DNA from: Lysinibacillus fusiformis
GTDB taxonomy: Bacteria > Bacillota > Bacilli > Bacillales_A > Planococcaceae
Direction of reading: 5' to 3'
DNA: 64,000 nt
NCBI GenBank assembly: GCA_030027265.1
Contig: JASENG010000004.1
Coordinates: 184,108 to 248,107, forward strand
The position numbers and the translations under genes were made by a program. Shown here one piece after another: positions 1 through 8,924 of this stretch. Below the pieces are notes generated by a model. The model ran no database searches. It saw nothing but the letters and a program-made list of their open reading frames with translations, and was not told where the DNA came from. Positions within the stretch are counted from its first letter, which is position 1. Each line of letters opens with the position of its first letter.

Positions 1-999
1 ATTCTCGCAGAGCTGAATAAAATGCCTCACTTGCTTGTTGCTGGTTCGACGGGTAGTGGTAAATCGGTATGTATCAATGGAATTATTATTTCAATTTTGA
101 TGCGTGCTGCACCTCATGAAGTAAAAATGATGCTGATCGATCCGAAAATGGTTGAGCTAAATGTATATAACGGGATTCCTCATTTGCTGGCTCCAGTAGT
201 AACGGATGCAAGGAAAGCTTCCCAGGCATTACAAAAAGTTGTTTCTGAAATGGAACGCAGATATGATTTATTCTCTCATACTGGAACACGAAATATTAAA
301 GGGTATAACGATCATATTGAAAAACACAATAGAGAAACCCAAGAAAAACAGCCGAAACTTCCTTACATTGTGGTGATTATCGATGAGTTAGCGGATTTAA
401 TGATGGTTGCCTCACATGATGTCGAGGATTCTATCACTCGTTTAGCACAAATGGCACGTGCTGCGGGTATTCATTTGATTATCGCGACACAGCGACCTTC
501 TGTGGATGTCATTACAGGTGTCATTAAAGCCAACATCCCATCTCGTATCGCTTTTGCCGTATCATCTGCTATTGATTCGCGCACAATACTAGATATGGGT
601 GGTGCTGAAAGATTACTTGGAAGAGGTGATATGCTATTTTTACCAGCTGGCTCCTCCAAACCAATACGAGTTCAAGGGTCATTCCTGTCAGATGAAGAAG
701 TAGAAGAAGTTGTAGACTTTGTTATAGAACAACAAAAAGCGCAATACGATGAGGCCATGATTCCGACAGATGAACCAGAAAAAGCCTTTGAAGAAGAAAC
801 GGATGATTTATACGATGACGCTGTTCAGCTAGTCGTTGAAATGCAAACAGCATCTGTTTCAATGCTGCAAAGACGCTTTAGAATAGGCTATTCCAGAGCT
901 GCCCGCATCGTGGATCAGATGGAAGTCAGAGGAGTTGTCGGGCCGCCGGATGGAAGTCGTCCAAGATCAGTGTTATTGGATAAAGCGAATGTAGAGTGA
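1..999 (+). CDS. spoIIIE: DNA translocase SpoIIIE/FtsK, C-terminal part (5' end outside window)
   Basis: Membrane-anchored DNA pump that moves chromosomal DNA across the division or sporulation septum. The open frame runs from base 1, so the N-terminal membrane segments lie outside the window. Visible are the RecA-like motor with Walker A (GSTGSGKS, around codon 15-22), Walker B ([12 protein letters not shown]), and the C-terminal gamma winged-helix domain ending in [13 protein letters not shown], which reads orienting DNA sequences. Bacillales usually carry two members, FtsK/SftA and SpoIIIE. The GntR gene immediately downstream matches the spoIIIE-ymfC order of Bacillus, so SpoIIIE is preferred by context. 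The motor alone would not separate the two paralogues. Confidence 0.9.
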   Translation: MLAELNKMPHLLVAGSTGSGKSVCINGIIISILMRAAPHEVKMMLIDPKMVELNVYNGIPHLLAPVVTDARKASQALQKVVSEMERRYDLFSHTGTRNIKGYNDHIEKHNRETQEKQPKLPYIVVIIDELADLMMVASHDVEDSITRLAQMARAAGIHLIIATQRPSVDVITGVIKANIPSRIAFAVSSAIDSRTILDMGGAERLLGRGDMLFLPAGSSKPIRVQGSFLSDEEVEEVVDFVIEQQKAQYDEAMIPTDEPEKAFEEETDDLYDDAVQLVVEMQTASVSMLQRRFRIGYSRAARIVDQMEVRGVVGPPDGSRPRSVLLDKANVE

Positions 1000-1082
1000 T
1001 GGATAATCATGTAATTACATGGTTTTGTCATAAATATTCTTCCTTTTGTTAGCTATTACACAACAGAAATTTTTTTTTACTA

Positions 1083-1111
1083 TTTTCATTATTCGAGAAA
1101 AATGGTATATT
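1083..1111 (+). promoter_or_regulatory. Possible sigma-A promoter of the GntR gene
   Basis: TTTTCA (1083-1088), a 17-bp spacer and TATATT (1106-1111) with an upstream TG form a weak extended -10 promoter. It sits between the SpoIIIE stop and the GntR coding region. It is inferred from sequence only. Confidence 0.3.
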
Positions 1112-1171
1112 ATGAATCGATTAGTAGGAATGTTCAACATCAGATGTCTGATCTTGCGTTGTATGGTGGTG

Positions 1172-1906
1172 ATGAAATTGTCGATAAAAACAGATCATCG
1201 TCATTTATATCTCCAAGTAATTGATCGATTAAAAGCGGATATTGAAAAGGGAGTTTATCGTGAAAATGAAAAATTGCCTTCAGAATTCGAATTATCGAAA
1301 AAACTTGGAATAAGCCGAGCAACTCTTCGGGAAGCGCTTCGGCTATTGGAAGAAGAAAACATCATCATCAGACGTCATGGTGTAGGGACATTTGTTAATC
1401 CAAAACCGGTGTTTACATCAGGAATTGAACAGTTATCAAGTATCTCCTCCATGATTGAAAATGCTGGAATGACACCAGGGACCCATCTTTTTGATGCAAC
1501 TGAATGTACTCCAACAGATGATGATCTTGATCGCTTTCAATGTGACAAGGATGACCAAGTATTAACAATAGAACGAGTTAGAACGGCAGATGGAGAGCCA
1601 GTTGTTTACTGTATTGATAAAGTACTAGCAAAACATCTTCCAGCTAATTTTGTTCAAAACAGGGAAGTATCCATTTTCTCGTCGCTTGAACAAGAAGGTG
1701 ATATTCATGTTGCCTATGCAGTCACTTACATAGATCCAATAGGCTATCATGAACAAGTATCGCCAATCTTGAATTGCGGTCGAGAAACAGCATTGCTCGT
1801 ATTAAAGCAACTTCATTATGATGATAATGATCGAGTTGTTCTTTATTCTAAGAACTACTTTAGAGCTGATAAATTCAGCTTCCATGTAATTCGAAAACGG
1901 GTGTAG
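1172..1906 (+). CDS. ymfC: GntR-family (HutC/YmfC-type) transcriptional regulator
   Basis: Predicted DNA-binding repressor of 244 residues. The N-terminal winged helix spans about residues 5-75 ([20 protein letters not shown] is the recognition region). It is followed by a UTRA/HutC-type ligand-binding domain. The frame is open further upstream (TTG 1046, ATG 1112, ATG 1163). ATG 1172 was chosen because [20 protein letters not shown] aligns with the usual start of YmfC proteins. The G-rich run just before it is a poor, closely spaced ribosome site, so the start is uncertain. It lies between spoIIIE and a BMP/ABC nucleoside transporter, which it may regulate. Confidence 0.82.
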   Translation: MKLSIKTDHRHLYLQVIDRLKADIEKGVYRENEKLPSEFELSKKLGISRATLREALRLLEEENIIIRRHGVGTFVNPKPVFTSGIEQLSSISSMIENAGMTPGTHLFDATECTPTDDDLDRFQCDKDDQVLTIERVRTADGEPVVYCIDKVLAKHLPANFVQNREVSIFSSLEQEGDIHVAYAVTYIDPIGYHEQVSPILNCGRETALLVLKQLHYDDNDRVVLYSKNYFRADKFSFHVIRKRV

Positions 1907-1960
1907 AACATTTCTGAAGAAAAATTCCTGCTAATTACAAATCTTTGGGGGGTAACACAA

Positions 1961-3046
1961 ATGAAAAAACGTAAATTTGGTTTAGCTCTTGCTTCAATCT
2001 TTGCGGCTGGATCAATCCTTGCTGCATGTGGCGGAGGCGAAGAAAAAGAAGAAACAACAACTACTGATTCTGGCGCTAAGACAGAAGAAACATCTGATTT
2101 CTCTGTAGCTATGGTAACTGATACAGGTGGGGTTGATGACAAATCATTCAACCAATCTACTTGGGAAGGTATCGAAGCTTTCGGTAAAGAAAACGGTCTT
2201 GAAAAAGGCGACGGTGGTTACGATTACCTACAATCAGCAGCAGAATCAGAGTATGTTACAAACTTAAATAGCTTAATTCGTCGTGATTTCGACTTAGTAT
2301 TCGCAGTAGGTTTCGCATTACACAATGCTGTAGCTGAAATTGCTGATCAACAACCAGATGCAAAAATCGCTATTATCGATGAAGTAGTAGCTGACAAAGA
2401 AAACGTAGCTTCAATTATGTTCCGTGCTAACGAAGCATCTTACCTTGCTGGTGTAGCAGCAGCTCTAGAAACAAAGTCTAATAAAATCGGTTTCATCGGT
2501 GGTATGACTGGTGAAATTATCGGTGGATTCCAAGCTGGTTTCGAAGCTGGTGTAGCAGCAGTTAACCCTGATATCAAAGTTGACGTTGAATATGCAGAAA
2601 GCTTCACTGACGCTGCAAAAGGTCAACAAATTGCAAAAAGAATGTATGATTCTGGTGTAGATATTATCTTCCACGCAGCTGGTGGAGTTGGTAACGGTTT
2701 ATTCACAGAAGCAAAAGAACGTAAACAAAAAGATCCAAACGCTAACGTATGGGCTATCGGTGTTGACCGTGACCAATATGACGAAGGACAAGTTGATGCA
2801 GAAACTAACGTAGTATTAACTTCTGTATTAAAACGTGTTGACGTAGCAGCTCAAGAAGTTGCAAAATCAACGATGGAAGGCAACTTCCCTGGTGGAGAAA
2901 CAATCACTTACGGTTTATCTGATGGCGGTGTTGACTTAGCTGATTCTCGTGGTGCTATCACTGAAGAGACTTTAGCAACTATCGAAGATTACAAACAAAA
3001 AATCATCGATGGTGAAGTTACTGTTCCAGAACAACCTGAAAAATAA
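1961..3046 (+). CDS. BMP-family ABC transporter substrate-binding lipoprotein
   Basis: Extracytoplasmic solute receptor of 361 residues, likely for nucleosides. It has a lipoprotein signal peptide with lipobox LAAC near residue 22, then an acidic/threonine linker and a BMP (basic membrane protein, Med-like) domain starting at SVAMVTDTGGVDDKSFNQS. A strong GGGGGG ribosome site lies at about 1946-1952. Codon use is strikingly optimised compared with neighbours, suggesting high expression. It is the first gene of a BMP-ATPase-permease-permease set similar to the Bacillus guanosine transporter NupNOPQ. A terminator directly after it would make the lipoprotein more abundant than the membrane parts. 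Confidence 0.93.
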   Translation: MKKRKFGLALASIFAAGSILAACGGGEEKEETTTTDSGAKTEETSDFSVAMVTDTGGVDDKSFNQSTWEGIEAFGKENGLEKGDGGYDYLQSAAESEYVTNLNSLIRRDFDLVFAVGFALHNAVAEIADQQPDAKIAIIDEVVADKENVASIMFRANEASYLAGVAAALETKSNKIGFIGGMTGEIIGGFQAGFEAGVAAVNPDIKVDVEYAESFTDAAKGQQIAKRMYDSGVDIIFHAAGGVGNGLFTEAKERKQKDPNANVWAIGVDRDQYDEGQVDAETNVVLTSVLKRVDVAAQEVAKSTMEGNFPGGETITYGLSDGGVDLADSRGAITEETLATIEDYKQKIIDGEVTVPEQPEK

Positions 3047-3061
3047 TTATCTAGATTTAAT

Positions 3062-3096
3062 CATGAAGGCTAGCTTTGCTAGTCTTCATGTTTTGT
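3062..3096 (+). terminator. Intrinsic terminator after the BMP lipoprotein gene
   Basis: A 13-bp stem (CATGAAGGCTAGC paired with GCTAGTCTTCATG, TTT loop) is followed by GTTTTGT. It lies 15 bases after the stop codon and probably gives partial readthrough to the ATPase and permease genes. Confidence 0.8.
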
Positions 3097-3217
3097 AATC
3101 AGGTAGTAATTTAAATTTTCAGTAAAATCCGAATAACTTTGATATTCACATACATACAAAAATTTTATTTAGGCAGTATTGATCGTATGTTATAAATTTT
3201 CAGAATAAAGAAATTTG

Positions 3218-3231
3218 TGAAAGCGTTTTTT
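3218..3231 (+). promoter_or_regulatory. Candidate CcpA cre site
   Basis: TGAAAGCGTTTTTT matches the cre consensus TGWAANCGNTNWCA at 12 of 14 positions. It lies in the 3047-3472 intergenic stretch ahead of the transporter ATPase gene. The rest of that stretch is AT-rich, with a weak 9-bp inverted repeat (3265-3273/3314-3322) and no recognisable riboswitch. Confidence 0.3.
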
Positions 3232-3396
3232 ATGGAAAGCCTTGTCATTACTGAATTGATAGATGAAAGGTTTGAATTTAGCAAAATTTACATAGAATTA
3301 CTATCTTAAATTAAAACCTTTCTTGTGTTAATTTATATACAACACTAGCAAACTATTTTCATACTGGTACCAAATTATGCGGAAATCAGAATGAAA

Positions 3397-3437
3397 AAAA
3401 CATCAGACTTCTCTTTTAAACGAGAATCTTATGTTTT
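3397..3437 (+). terminator. Terminator-like hairpin just upstream of the ATPase gene
   Basis: AAAACAT, AGA and TTCTC on the left arm pair with GAGAA, TCT and ATGTTTT on the right arm. The right arm supplies a short T run. The hairpin sits 35 bases before the TTG start of the ATPase gene with no gene before it. It is therefore either a second terminator of the lipoprotein transcript or an attenuator of the downstream genes. Confidence 0.5.
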
Positions 3438-3472
3438 CCCAATAATAAAAAGTGTCCAAGGGAGTGAACACA

Positions 3473-5014
3473 TTGGAATATGTAATTGAAATGCTTGGAA
3501 TCCGTAAGCAATTTGGGGATTTTGTAGCCAATGATAACATCACCCTTCAACTAAAAAAAGGCGAGATTCATGCACTTCTTGGTGAAAATGGTGCAGGGAA
3601 ATCAACGTTGATGAATGTACTCTTTGGGTTATACCAGCCTGAAGCAGGAACAATCCGTGTTCGAGGGAAGGATGTAAAAATAACTGACCCGAATATTGCC
3701 AATAAGCTTGGTATCGGTATGGTACATCAACACTTTATGCTAGTTGAAAATTTCACGGTGACAGAAAATATCATTCTAGGTAGTGAACCTACAAAATTAG
3801 GAACAATCAACATTAAAGACGCAGCAAAGAAAGTACAAGTACTTTCTGAACAGTACGGTTTAAATGTTGATCCTTACGCAAAAATTGAAGATATTTCAGT
3901 TGGGATGCAACAGCGTGTAGAAATTTTGAAAACGCTCTATCGTGGTGCTGACATGATTATTTTCGATGAACCGACTGCCTCTTTAACACCGCAAGAAATC
4001 ACAGAGCTTATGCAAATTATGAAGCGCTTGATTGAAGAAGGTAAATCAATCATTTTAATTACACATAAGCTTAACGAAATCATGGAAGTGTCTGACCGTG
4101 TAACAGTTATCCGTAAAGGACAAGGAATTGGCACTGTAACAACTTCGGAAACGAATCCAACAGAACTTGCTGAGCTAATGGTAGGTCGTCAAGTTGTGTT
4201 CAAAACTGAAAAAATTGCTCCTAATCCAAAAGAAGTAGTTCTTCAGATCGATTCGCTGACAGTTGCAGATAATCGTGGAATTGATAAGGTAAAAAATCTG
4301 AACCTTACAGTTCGTGCTGGTGAAATTGTGGGGATTGCCGGGATTGACGGTAATGGTCAATCCGAATTAATCGAAGCAATTACAGGACTTCGCAAAGCAA
4401 AAAGCGGTCATATCAAGCTAAATGGCAATGATATTACTGGCTTGAAGCCAAGAAAAATTACGGAATCTGGTGTAGGACATATTCCGCAAGATCGTCATAA
4501 ACATGGACTTGTCCTAGATTTCCCTATTGGGCATAATATCGCGCTACAAACGTACTATAAACAGCCGATCTCAAAAAATGGTGTTATTGACTATAAGAAA
4601 GTAAATGAGTTTGCGCGTCAAATCATTGAGCAATATGATGTTCGTTCTGGTGAAGGGGAAATGTCTCTGGCTCGTTCACTTTCAGGCGGTAACCAGCAAA
4701 AAGCAATTATCGGCCGTGAAGTTGAACGTAATCCAGATTTACTAATTGCAGCATTACCAACTCGTGGACTTGATGTTGGAGCTATTGAATTTATTCATAG
4801 ACGTTTAATCGAACAACGCGATAAAGGCAAAGCGGTATTATTAATTTCATTTGAGTTGGATGAAGTAATGAACGTTTCAGATCAAATAGCTGTTATTTAC
4901 GATGGCTATATCATTGATACTGTAAAACCACATGAAACAACTGAACAAGAACTGGGATTACTAATGGCAGGTCAATCGCTGGAAGATAATAAAAAGGTAG
5001 GTGGCTCTCGTTGA
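3473..5014 (+). CDS. Nucleoside-type ABC transporter ATP-binding protein (two ABC domains)
   Basis: Cytoplasmic ATPase of 513 residues with two fused ABC domains, as in NupO/YufO and RbsA-like proteins. The N-terminal domain has Walker A GENGAGKST and signature ISVGMQQR. The C-terminal domain has a degenerate Walker A (GIDGNGQSE), the signature LSGGNQQK and a degenerate Walker B (LLIAALPTRGLDVGA). The frame is open from GTG 3452. TTG 3473 was chosen because an AAGGGAGTG ribosome site precedes it at good spacing and the product then starts MEYVIEML, like YufO. The stop overlaps the start of the next permease gene (TTGA), indicating translational coupling. Confidence 0.93.
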   Translation: MEYVIEMLGIRKQFGDFVANDNITLQLKKGEIHALLGENGAGKSTLMNVLFGLYQPEAGTIRVRGKDVKITDPNIANKLGIGMVHQHFMLVENFTVTENIILGSEPTKLGTINIKDAAKKVQVLSEQYGLNVDPYAKIEDISVGMQQRVEILKTLYRGADMIIFDEPTASLTPQEITELMQIMKRLIEEGKSIILITHKLNEIMEVSDRVTVIRKGQGIGTVTTSETNPTELAELMVGRQVVFKTEKIAPNPKEVVLQIDSLTVADNRGIDKVKNLNLTVRAGEIVGIAGIDGNGQSELIEAITGLRKAKSGHIKLNGNDITGLKPRKITESGVGHIPQDRHKHGLVLDFPIGHNIALQTYYKQPISKNGVIDYKKVNEFARQIIEQYDVRSGEGEMSLARSLSGGNQQKAIIGREVERNPDLLIAALPTRGLDVGAIEFIHRRLIEQRDKGKAVLLISFELDEVMNVSDQIAVIYDGYIIDTVKPHETTEQELGLLMAGQSLEDNKKVGGSR

Positions 5015-6060
5015 GTAAACGATTAGTTAATATACTCGTTCCACTTATCTCGATACTTTTAGGTTTAATCATTGGTGCAATTGTAATGGCAGTTAGTGGA
5101 TTTGACCCAATTGATGGATATGTGGCACTTTGGAACGGTATCTTTATGGATACATATACATTAGGTGAAACGGTACGCCAAATCACGCCTTATGTATTCT
5201 CAGGTTTAGCGGTTGCATTCGCATTCCGTACAGGACTATTCAACATCGGGGTTGAAGGTCAGTTAATTATGGGGTGGCTGGCAGCTGCTTATGTAGGACA
5301 AGCTATTGAATTACCGGCAGTGCTTCATATTCCAGTAGCACTAATTGCTGCAGCAGCAGCTGGTGCGTTATGGGCATTTATTCCTGGTCTGTTAAAGGCA
5401 AAATTACAGGTCCACGAAGTAATCGTAACAATTATGATGAACTACACAGCATTACATGTAGCGAACGCTTTAATTGGTGTGATTTCGGGTGGAGAAGAAC
5501 GTACAGAAAGAATTCACGAATCAGCGTCTTTACGCTCCGAGTTCTTAGAAACAATCACAGATTATTCACGTATGCACTGGGGATTTGTTGTTGCCCTTTT
5601 AGCAGTAATCGTAATGTGGTTCATTTTACAGAAAACAACGCTTGGTTATGAGTTGAAAGCAGTAGGGTTTAACAAAAATGCATCCGATTATGCAGGGATG
5701 AATGTAAATAAAAACATTATTTTAGCCATGGTTATTTCTGGGGCTTTCGCAGGACTTGGCGGTGCGATGGAAGCACTAGGAACGTTTGAAAATATGTCGA
5801 AACTTCATGCCGCAACAGGTATTGGATTTGACGGGATCGCCGTTGCCCTATTAGGGGCGAACCAGCCATTCGGAGTACTGTTAGGAGCGATTCTATTTGG
5901 TGCACTGAAAAATGGTGGTTTAAATATGCCAAGTGAAGCAGGCGTACCAACAGAAATCGTTTCGATTGTCATTGCGCTTATTATCTTCTTTGTGGCTTCA
6001 GGCTACATCATTCGAGTGGCGCTAGAACGTTTTGGTAAAAAGAGAAAGGAGGAAAAATAA
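5011..6060 (+). CDS. ABC transporter permease, BPD_transp_2 family (NupP-like)
   Basis: Integral membrane subunit of 349 residues with about ten hydrophobic segments. It belongs to the RbsC/BPD_transp_2 family (conserved GLFNIGVEGQL and GFDGIAVALLG). It starts with TTG overlapping the ATPase stop codon. It pairs with the next permease to make a heterodimeric channel, probably for nucleosides. Substrate is inferred from the NupOPQ-like gene arrangement and is not visible in the sequence itself. Confidence 0.92.
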   Translation: MSKRLVNILVPLISILLGLIIGAIVMAVSGFDPIDGYVALWNGIFMDTYTLGETVRQITPYVFSGLAVAFAFRTGLFNIGVEGQLIMGWLAAAYVGQAIELPAVLHIPVALIAAAAAGALWAFIPGLLKAKLQVHEVIVTIMMNYTALHVANALIGVISGGEERTERIHESASLRSEFLETITDYSRMHWGFVVALLAVIVMWFILQKTTLGYELKAVGFNKNASDYAGMNVNKNIILAMVISGAFAGLGGAMEALGTFENMSKLHAATGIGFDGIAVALLGANQPFGVLLGAILFGALKNGGLNMPSEAGVPTEIVSIVIALIIFFVASGYIIRVALERFGKKRKEEK

Positions 6061-6061
6061 C

Positions 6062-7021
6062 ATGAGCTTTTTAGAAGTGCTATATTTTATTATTCCTTCT
6101 GCCATCTTCTATGCAGCGCCATTAATTTTAACAGCAATCGGTGGGGTATTCACTGAGCGCTCAGGGGTAGTAAATATCGGTCTTGAAGGGATTATGATTA
6201 TTGGGGCAGCAAGCAGTATTATTTTCAACTTAGCATTTGCTGACAAGTTAGGGAATGCAACTCCTTGGGTAGGATTAATCGTTGCCATGGTATTCGGTAT
6301 TATCTTATCGTTAATATTAGCGGTTGCAGCAGTATCTTTACGTGCTGACCAAACTGTTTCCGGGGTTGCCCTTAACATGTTAGGTCTTGCCGTTGCAGTA
6401 TTTACGGTAAAAATGATTTATGATAAAGGTCAAACAGATTCAATTACTGAACGTTTCTCCCGTTTTGATATCCCGCTTTTAAGCGATATCCCAATCTTAG
6501 GGAAAATGTTCTTTGTAGACGTATATGCAACATCTATTCTAGCAATCGCGGTTGCTATTATTGCATGGTTTGTCATTTACAAATCACCATTCGGTTTACG
6601 TTTAAGAGCAGTTGGGGAACACCCAATGGCAGCCGATACAATGGGTGTAAATGTAACAAAAATGCGTTATGTAGCAGTTATGATTTCCGGTGCACTTGGT
6701 GGAGTCGGTGGTGCAATTTATGCCCAAGCGATTTCAGGTAACTTCGGTGCCTCTACGATCAGTGGACAAGGGTTCATGGCCATCGCGGCAATGATCTTCG
6801 GAAAATGGCATCCACTAGGTGCACTGGGCGCGGCCCTATTCTTCGGGTTTGCCCAAGCGCTAAGTGTTGCCGGCGGATCAATTCCATATGTACAAGACGT
6901 ACCAAAGATTTTCTTATTAATCTTACCTTACGTCTTAACGATTCTGGCATTAGCTGGATTCATCGGCAAAGCACACGCACCAAAGGCAAGTGGTGTTCCT
7001 TACATTAAAGGTAAACGTTAA
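6062..7021 (+). CDS. ABC transporter permease, BPD_transp_2 family (NupQ-like)
   Basis: Second membrane subunit of 319 residues (GVVNIGLEGIMIIGA is the family hallmark). The open frame extends upstream to 6032. ATG 6062 is preceded by AAAGGAGG at ideal spacing and gives the family-typical start MSFLEVLYF. It lies one base after the first permease and is the last gene of the transporter operon before an intrinsic terminator. Confidence 0.92.
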   Translation: MSFLEVLYFIIPSAIFYAAPLILTAIGGVFTERSGVVNIGLEGIMIIGAASSIIFNLAFADKLGNATPWVGLIVAMVFGIILSLILAVAAVSLRADQTVSGVALNMLGLAVAVFTVKMIYDKGQTDSITERFSRFDIPLLSDIPILGKMFFVDVYATSILAIAVAIIAWFVIYKSPFGLRLRAVGEHPMAADTMGVNVTKMRYVAVMISGALGGVGGAIYAQAISGNFGASTISGQGFMAIAAMIFGKWHPLGALGAALFFGFAQALSVAGGSIPYVQDVPKIFLLILPYVLTILALAGFIGKAHAPKASGVPYIKGKR

Positions 7022-7085
7022 TCATTATTTCTTCATCAGAAGGCTACCAACCGTTTAATGTAGGATAATAATATAACTTATGAAG

Positions 7086-7119
7086 ACGTCTTCTCTTATT
7101 TAAGGGAAGGCGTTTTTTG
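7086..7119 (+). terminator. Intrinsic terminator of the BMP transporter operon
   Basis: ACGTCTTCTC (7086-7095) pairs with GGGAAGGCGT (7104-7113), including G-T pairs, followed by TTTTTTG. Confidence 0.8.
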
Positions 7120-7149
7120 TTGGTGTTTGGGGAGTGGATGAAATGATGA

Positions 7150-7226
7150 AAAATCTAGACATATTCTTTGAAAATCTAGACACTTTCACTAATAATCTAG
7201 ACACATTGGAGCAGAATCTAGACACC
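7150..7226 (-). repeat. 21-bp phased TCTAGA array (four modules)
   Basis: TCTAGA cores occur at 7154, 7175, 7196 and 7217, exactly 21 bp apart. Read on the minus strand each module is GTGTCTAGATT (ATGTCTAGATT in one) plus ten variable bases. The same module fills the region between recA and rny in the opposite orientation. The rest of the 7022-7656 gap is a terminator, an AT-rich stretch and the ymfF promoter. Confidence 0.85.
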
Positions 7227-7513
7227 CTCAAAAAAGCACTCAAAAAAGCAACATTTTCATCAAATAAACACCTTATTTTTGTTTAAAGCAGCTTCATTCA
7301 AACGTATTTCAAAAAAGCATTTTTAAAAATTACCATCAACACTTGCGATGCTCGGTTAAATTTAATCAACTCTAAATCCCCTCAAACTTTCAAAAAACTC
7401 TCGAAACTGTTACGAATAAATCGTTTATCCTATGAATTTCATGAATCAAACCTACCTTGAAGGGGAAAATTAATAAATGGATGAGGAAGACATGAAAACA
7501 AATTGGATTATTT

Positions 7514-7543
7514 TTGCATAAACACCAATTCTACATGTATAGT
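7514..7543 (+). promoter_or_regulatory. Possible sigma-A promoter of the ymfF operon
   Basis: TTGCAT (7514-7519), an 18-bp spacer and TATAGT (7538-7543) lie about 115 bases before the ymfF start. It is inferred from consensus only. Confidence 0.4.
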
Positions 7544-7656
7544 AGTACTATCACTGTTTTTTAGTGTCCTGCAAGAGTTCGGGACCATAAGCCTAAAAGT
7601 TGAATAAACCAATCAGCCTGGAAGCATTTTCGGCTGATACGATCGGAGGAATTTTT

Positions 7657-8919
7657 TTGTTCTTATCAACACAGCTTGCAGAAGGTGTAAATCTGCATAT
7701 TCGACAAACGACACAATTCAAAACTGTGAATTTTTCTATAAAATGGAGAGCCCCATTAGATCAACAATCCGCGGCAGAGCGTGCAGTCTTGTCAAATGTT
7801 CTTCAGCATAGTAATGGAAAATTTAAAAAATCGGCTGAATTTAGAAGTTATCTGGATGATCTATTTGGTACCGTTCTTTATTTTGATGCGTCGAAACGTG
7901 GAAGTGAACATACGCTTTTATTGAATTTAGAAACTGTCAATGATCAATATTTGCAACAAAATAAAGTCTTTAATGAAGTGCTGGACCTTATCAATACAGC
8001 CATCTTCGAACCAAACTTCGAAAACGGTACTTTTGTGCAATCAATCGTTGAACGTGAAAAAGAAATGGTGAAACAACGAATTCAATCTATTTTTGATGAT
8101 AAAACGCGTTATGCTCAGCATCGTTTAACACAAATTATCCGTCCAAATCACCCGGCTTCTATTTCAGCCAGTGGGACGATTGAAACAGTGGACAAAATCA
8201 CGCCAGAATCGTTGACAAAAACCTATGAGTCAATGATTAACGAAGATAAAATCGACATCTATGTAGTCGGAGATATCGATGTAGAAGCGGTCCAAAAGAA
8301 ATTAACGGAAGCCCTTCCATTTAAAGACCGTACGCCGAAAAAGGCTGACAAAGACACTAACGAATCAAAACCAGAAAAAGAATACACAAAAGAACAGCAA
8401 GAGATGAAACAAGGGAAGCTCCATATCGGCTTTAGCACACCAGTGCGTTTTGGTGATGAAGACTATGCGAAAATGCAAATTTTCAATGGGATTTTTGGAG
8501 GCTATGCCCACTCTAAATTGTTCATGAATGTTCGTGAAAAAGAAAGCTTGGCTTACTATGCTTCAAGCTCTTATAATTCCCAATATGGTTTAGTCTATGT
8601 TGTATCCGGTATTGAACCGTCCAACGAAAAGAAAGCGACGGATGTCATTAACGAACAATTAGAGGCAATGAAAAACGGGGAAATCACAGAGCTGGAGCTT
8701 ACACAAACGAAGGCGATGCTTGTCAACCAACTGAAAGAGACCCTCGATTTAGCGCGTGGTCAAATTGAGATTTTCGATCAATATAAAGATTTAGGCGAAA
8801 CATTCTCCGTGGATACATGGAAAGAACGCTGGGATCAAGTATCAAAAGAAGATGTACAAAAAATGGCTTCTCAAATTCAATTAGAAGCAATTTATTTCTT
8901 ATGCGGGAAGGAGGCCTAA
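7657..8919 (+). CDS. ymfF: EF-P 5-aminopentanol modification-associated protein, inactive M16 peptidase homologue
   Basis: M16-family (insulinase-like) protein of 420 residues. It lacks the HxxEH zinc motif present in its partner YmfH, so it is probably the non-catalytic subunit of an M16 pair. The C-terminal half keeps the M16 core (QIFNGIFGGYAHSKLFMNVR). ymfF and ymfH are linked genetically in Bacillus subtilis to 5-aminopentanol modification of elongation factor P; the exact role is unknown. The frame is open from TTG 7600. TTG 7657 is preferred because CGGAGGA lies six bases before it, whereas 7600 has no ribosome site. It is followed immediately by ymfH. Confidence 0.88.
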   Translation: MFLSTQLAEGVNLHIRQTTQFKTVNFSIKWRAPLDQQSAAERAVLSNVLQHSNGKFKKSAEFRSYLDDLFGTVLYFDASKRGSEHTLLLNLETVNDQYLQQNKVFNEVLDLINTAIFEPNFENGTFVQSIVEREKEMVKQRIQSIFDDKTRYAQHRLTQIIRPNHPASISASGTIETVDKITPESLTKTYESMINEDKIDIYVVGDIDVEAVQKKLTEALPFKDRTPKKADKDTNESKPEKEYTKEQQEMKQGKLHIGFSTPVRFGDEDYAKMQIFNGIFGGYAHSKLFMNVREKESLAYYASSSYNSQYGLVYVVSGIEPSNEKKATDVINEQLEAMKNGEITELELTQTKAMLVNQLKETLDLARGQIEIFDQYKDLGETFSVDTWKERWDQVSKEDVQKMASQIQLEAIYFLCGKEA

Positions 8920-8924
8920 TCGTC

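Noticed and set aside
3100..3450. Purine riboswitch before the nucleoside transporter ATPase
   Set aside because: The conserved purine aptamer junction sequences are absent; only a simple terminator-like hairpin is present.
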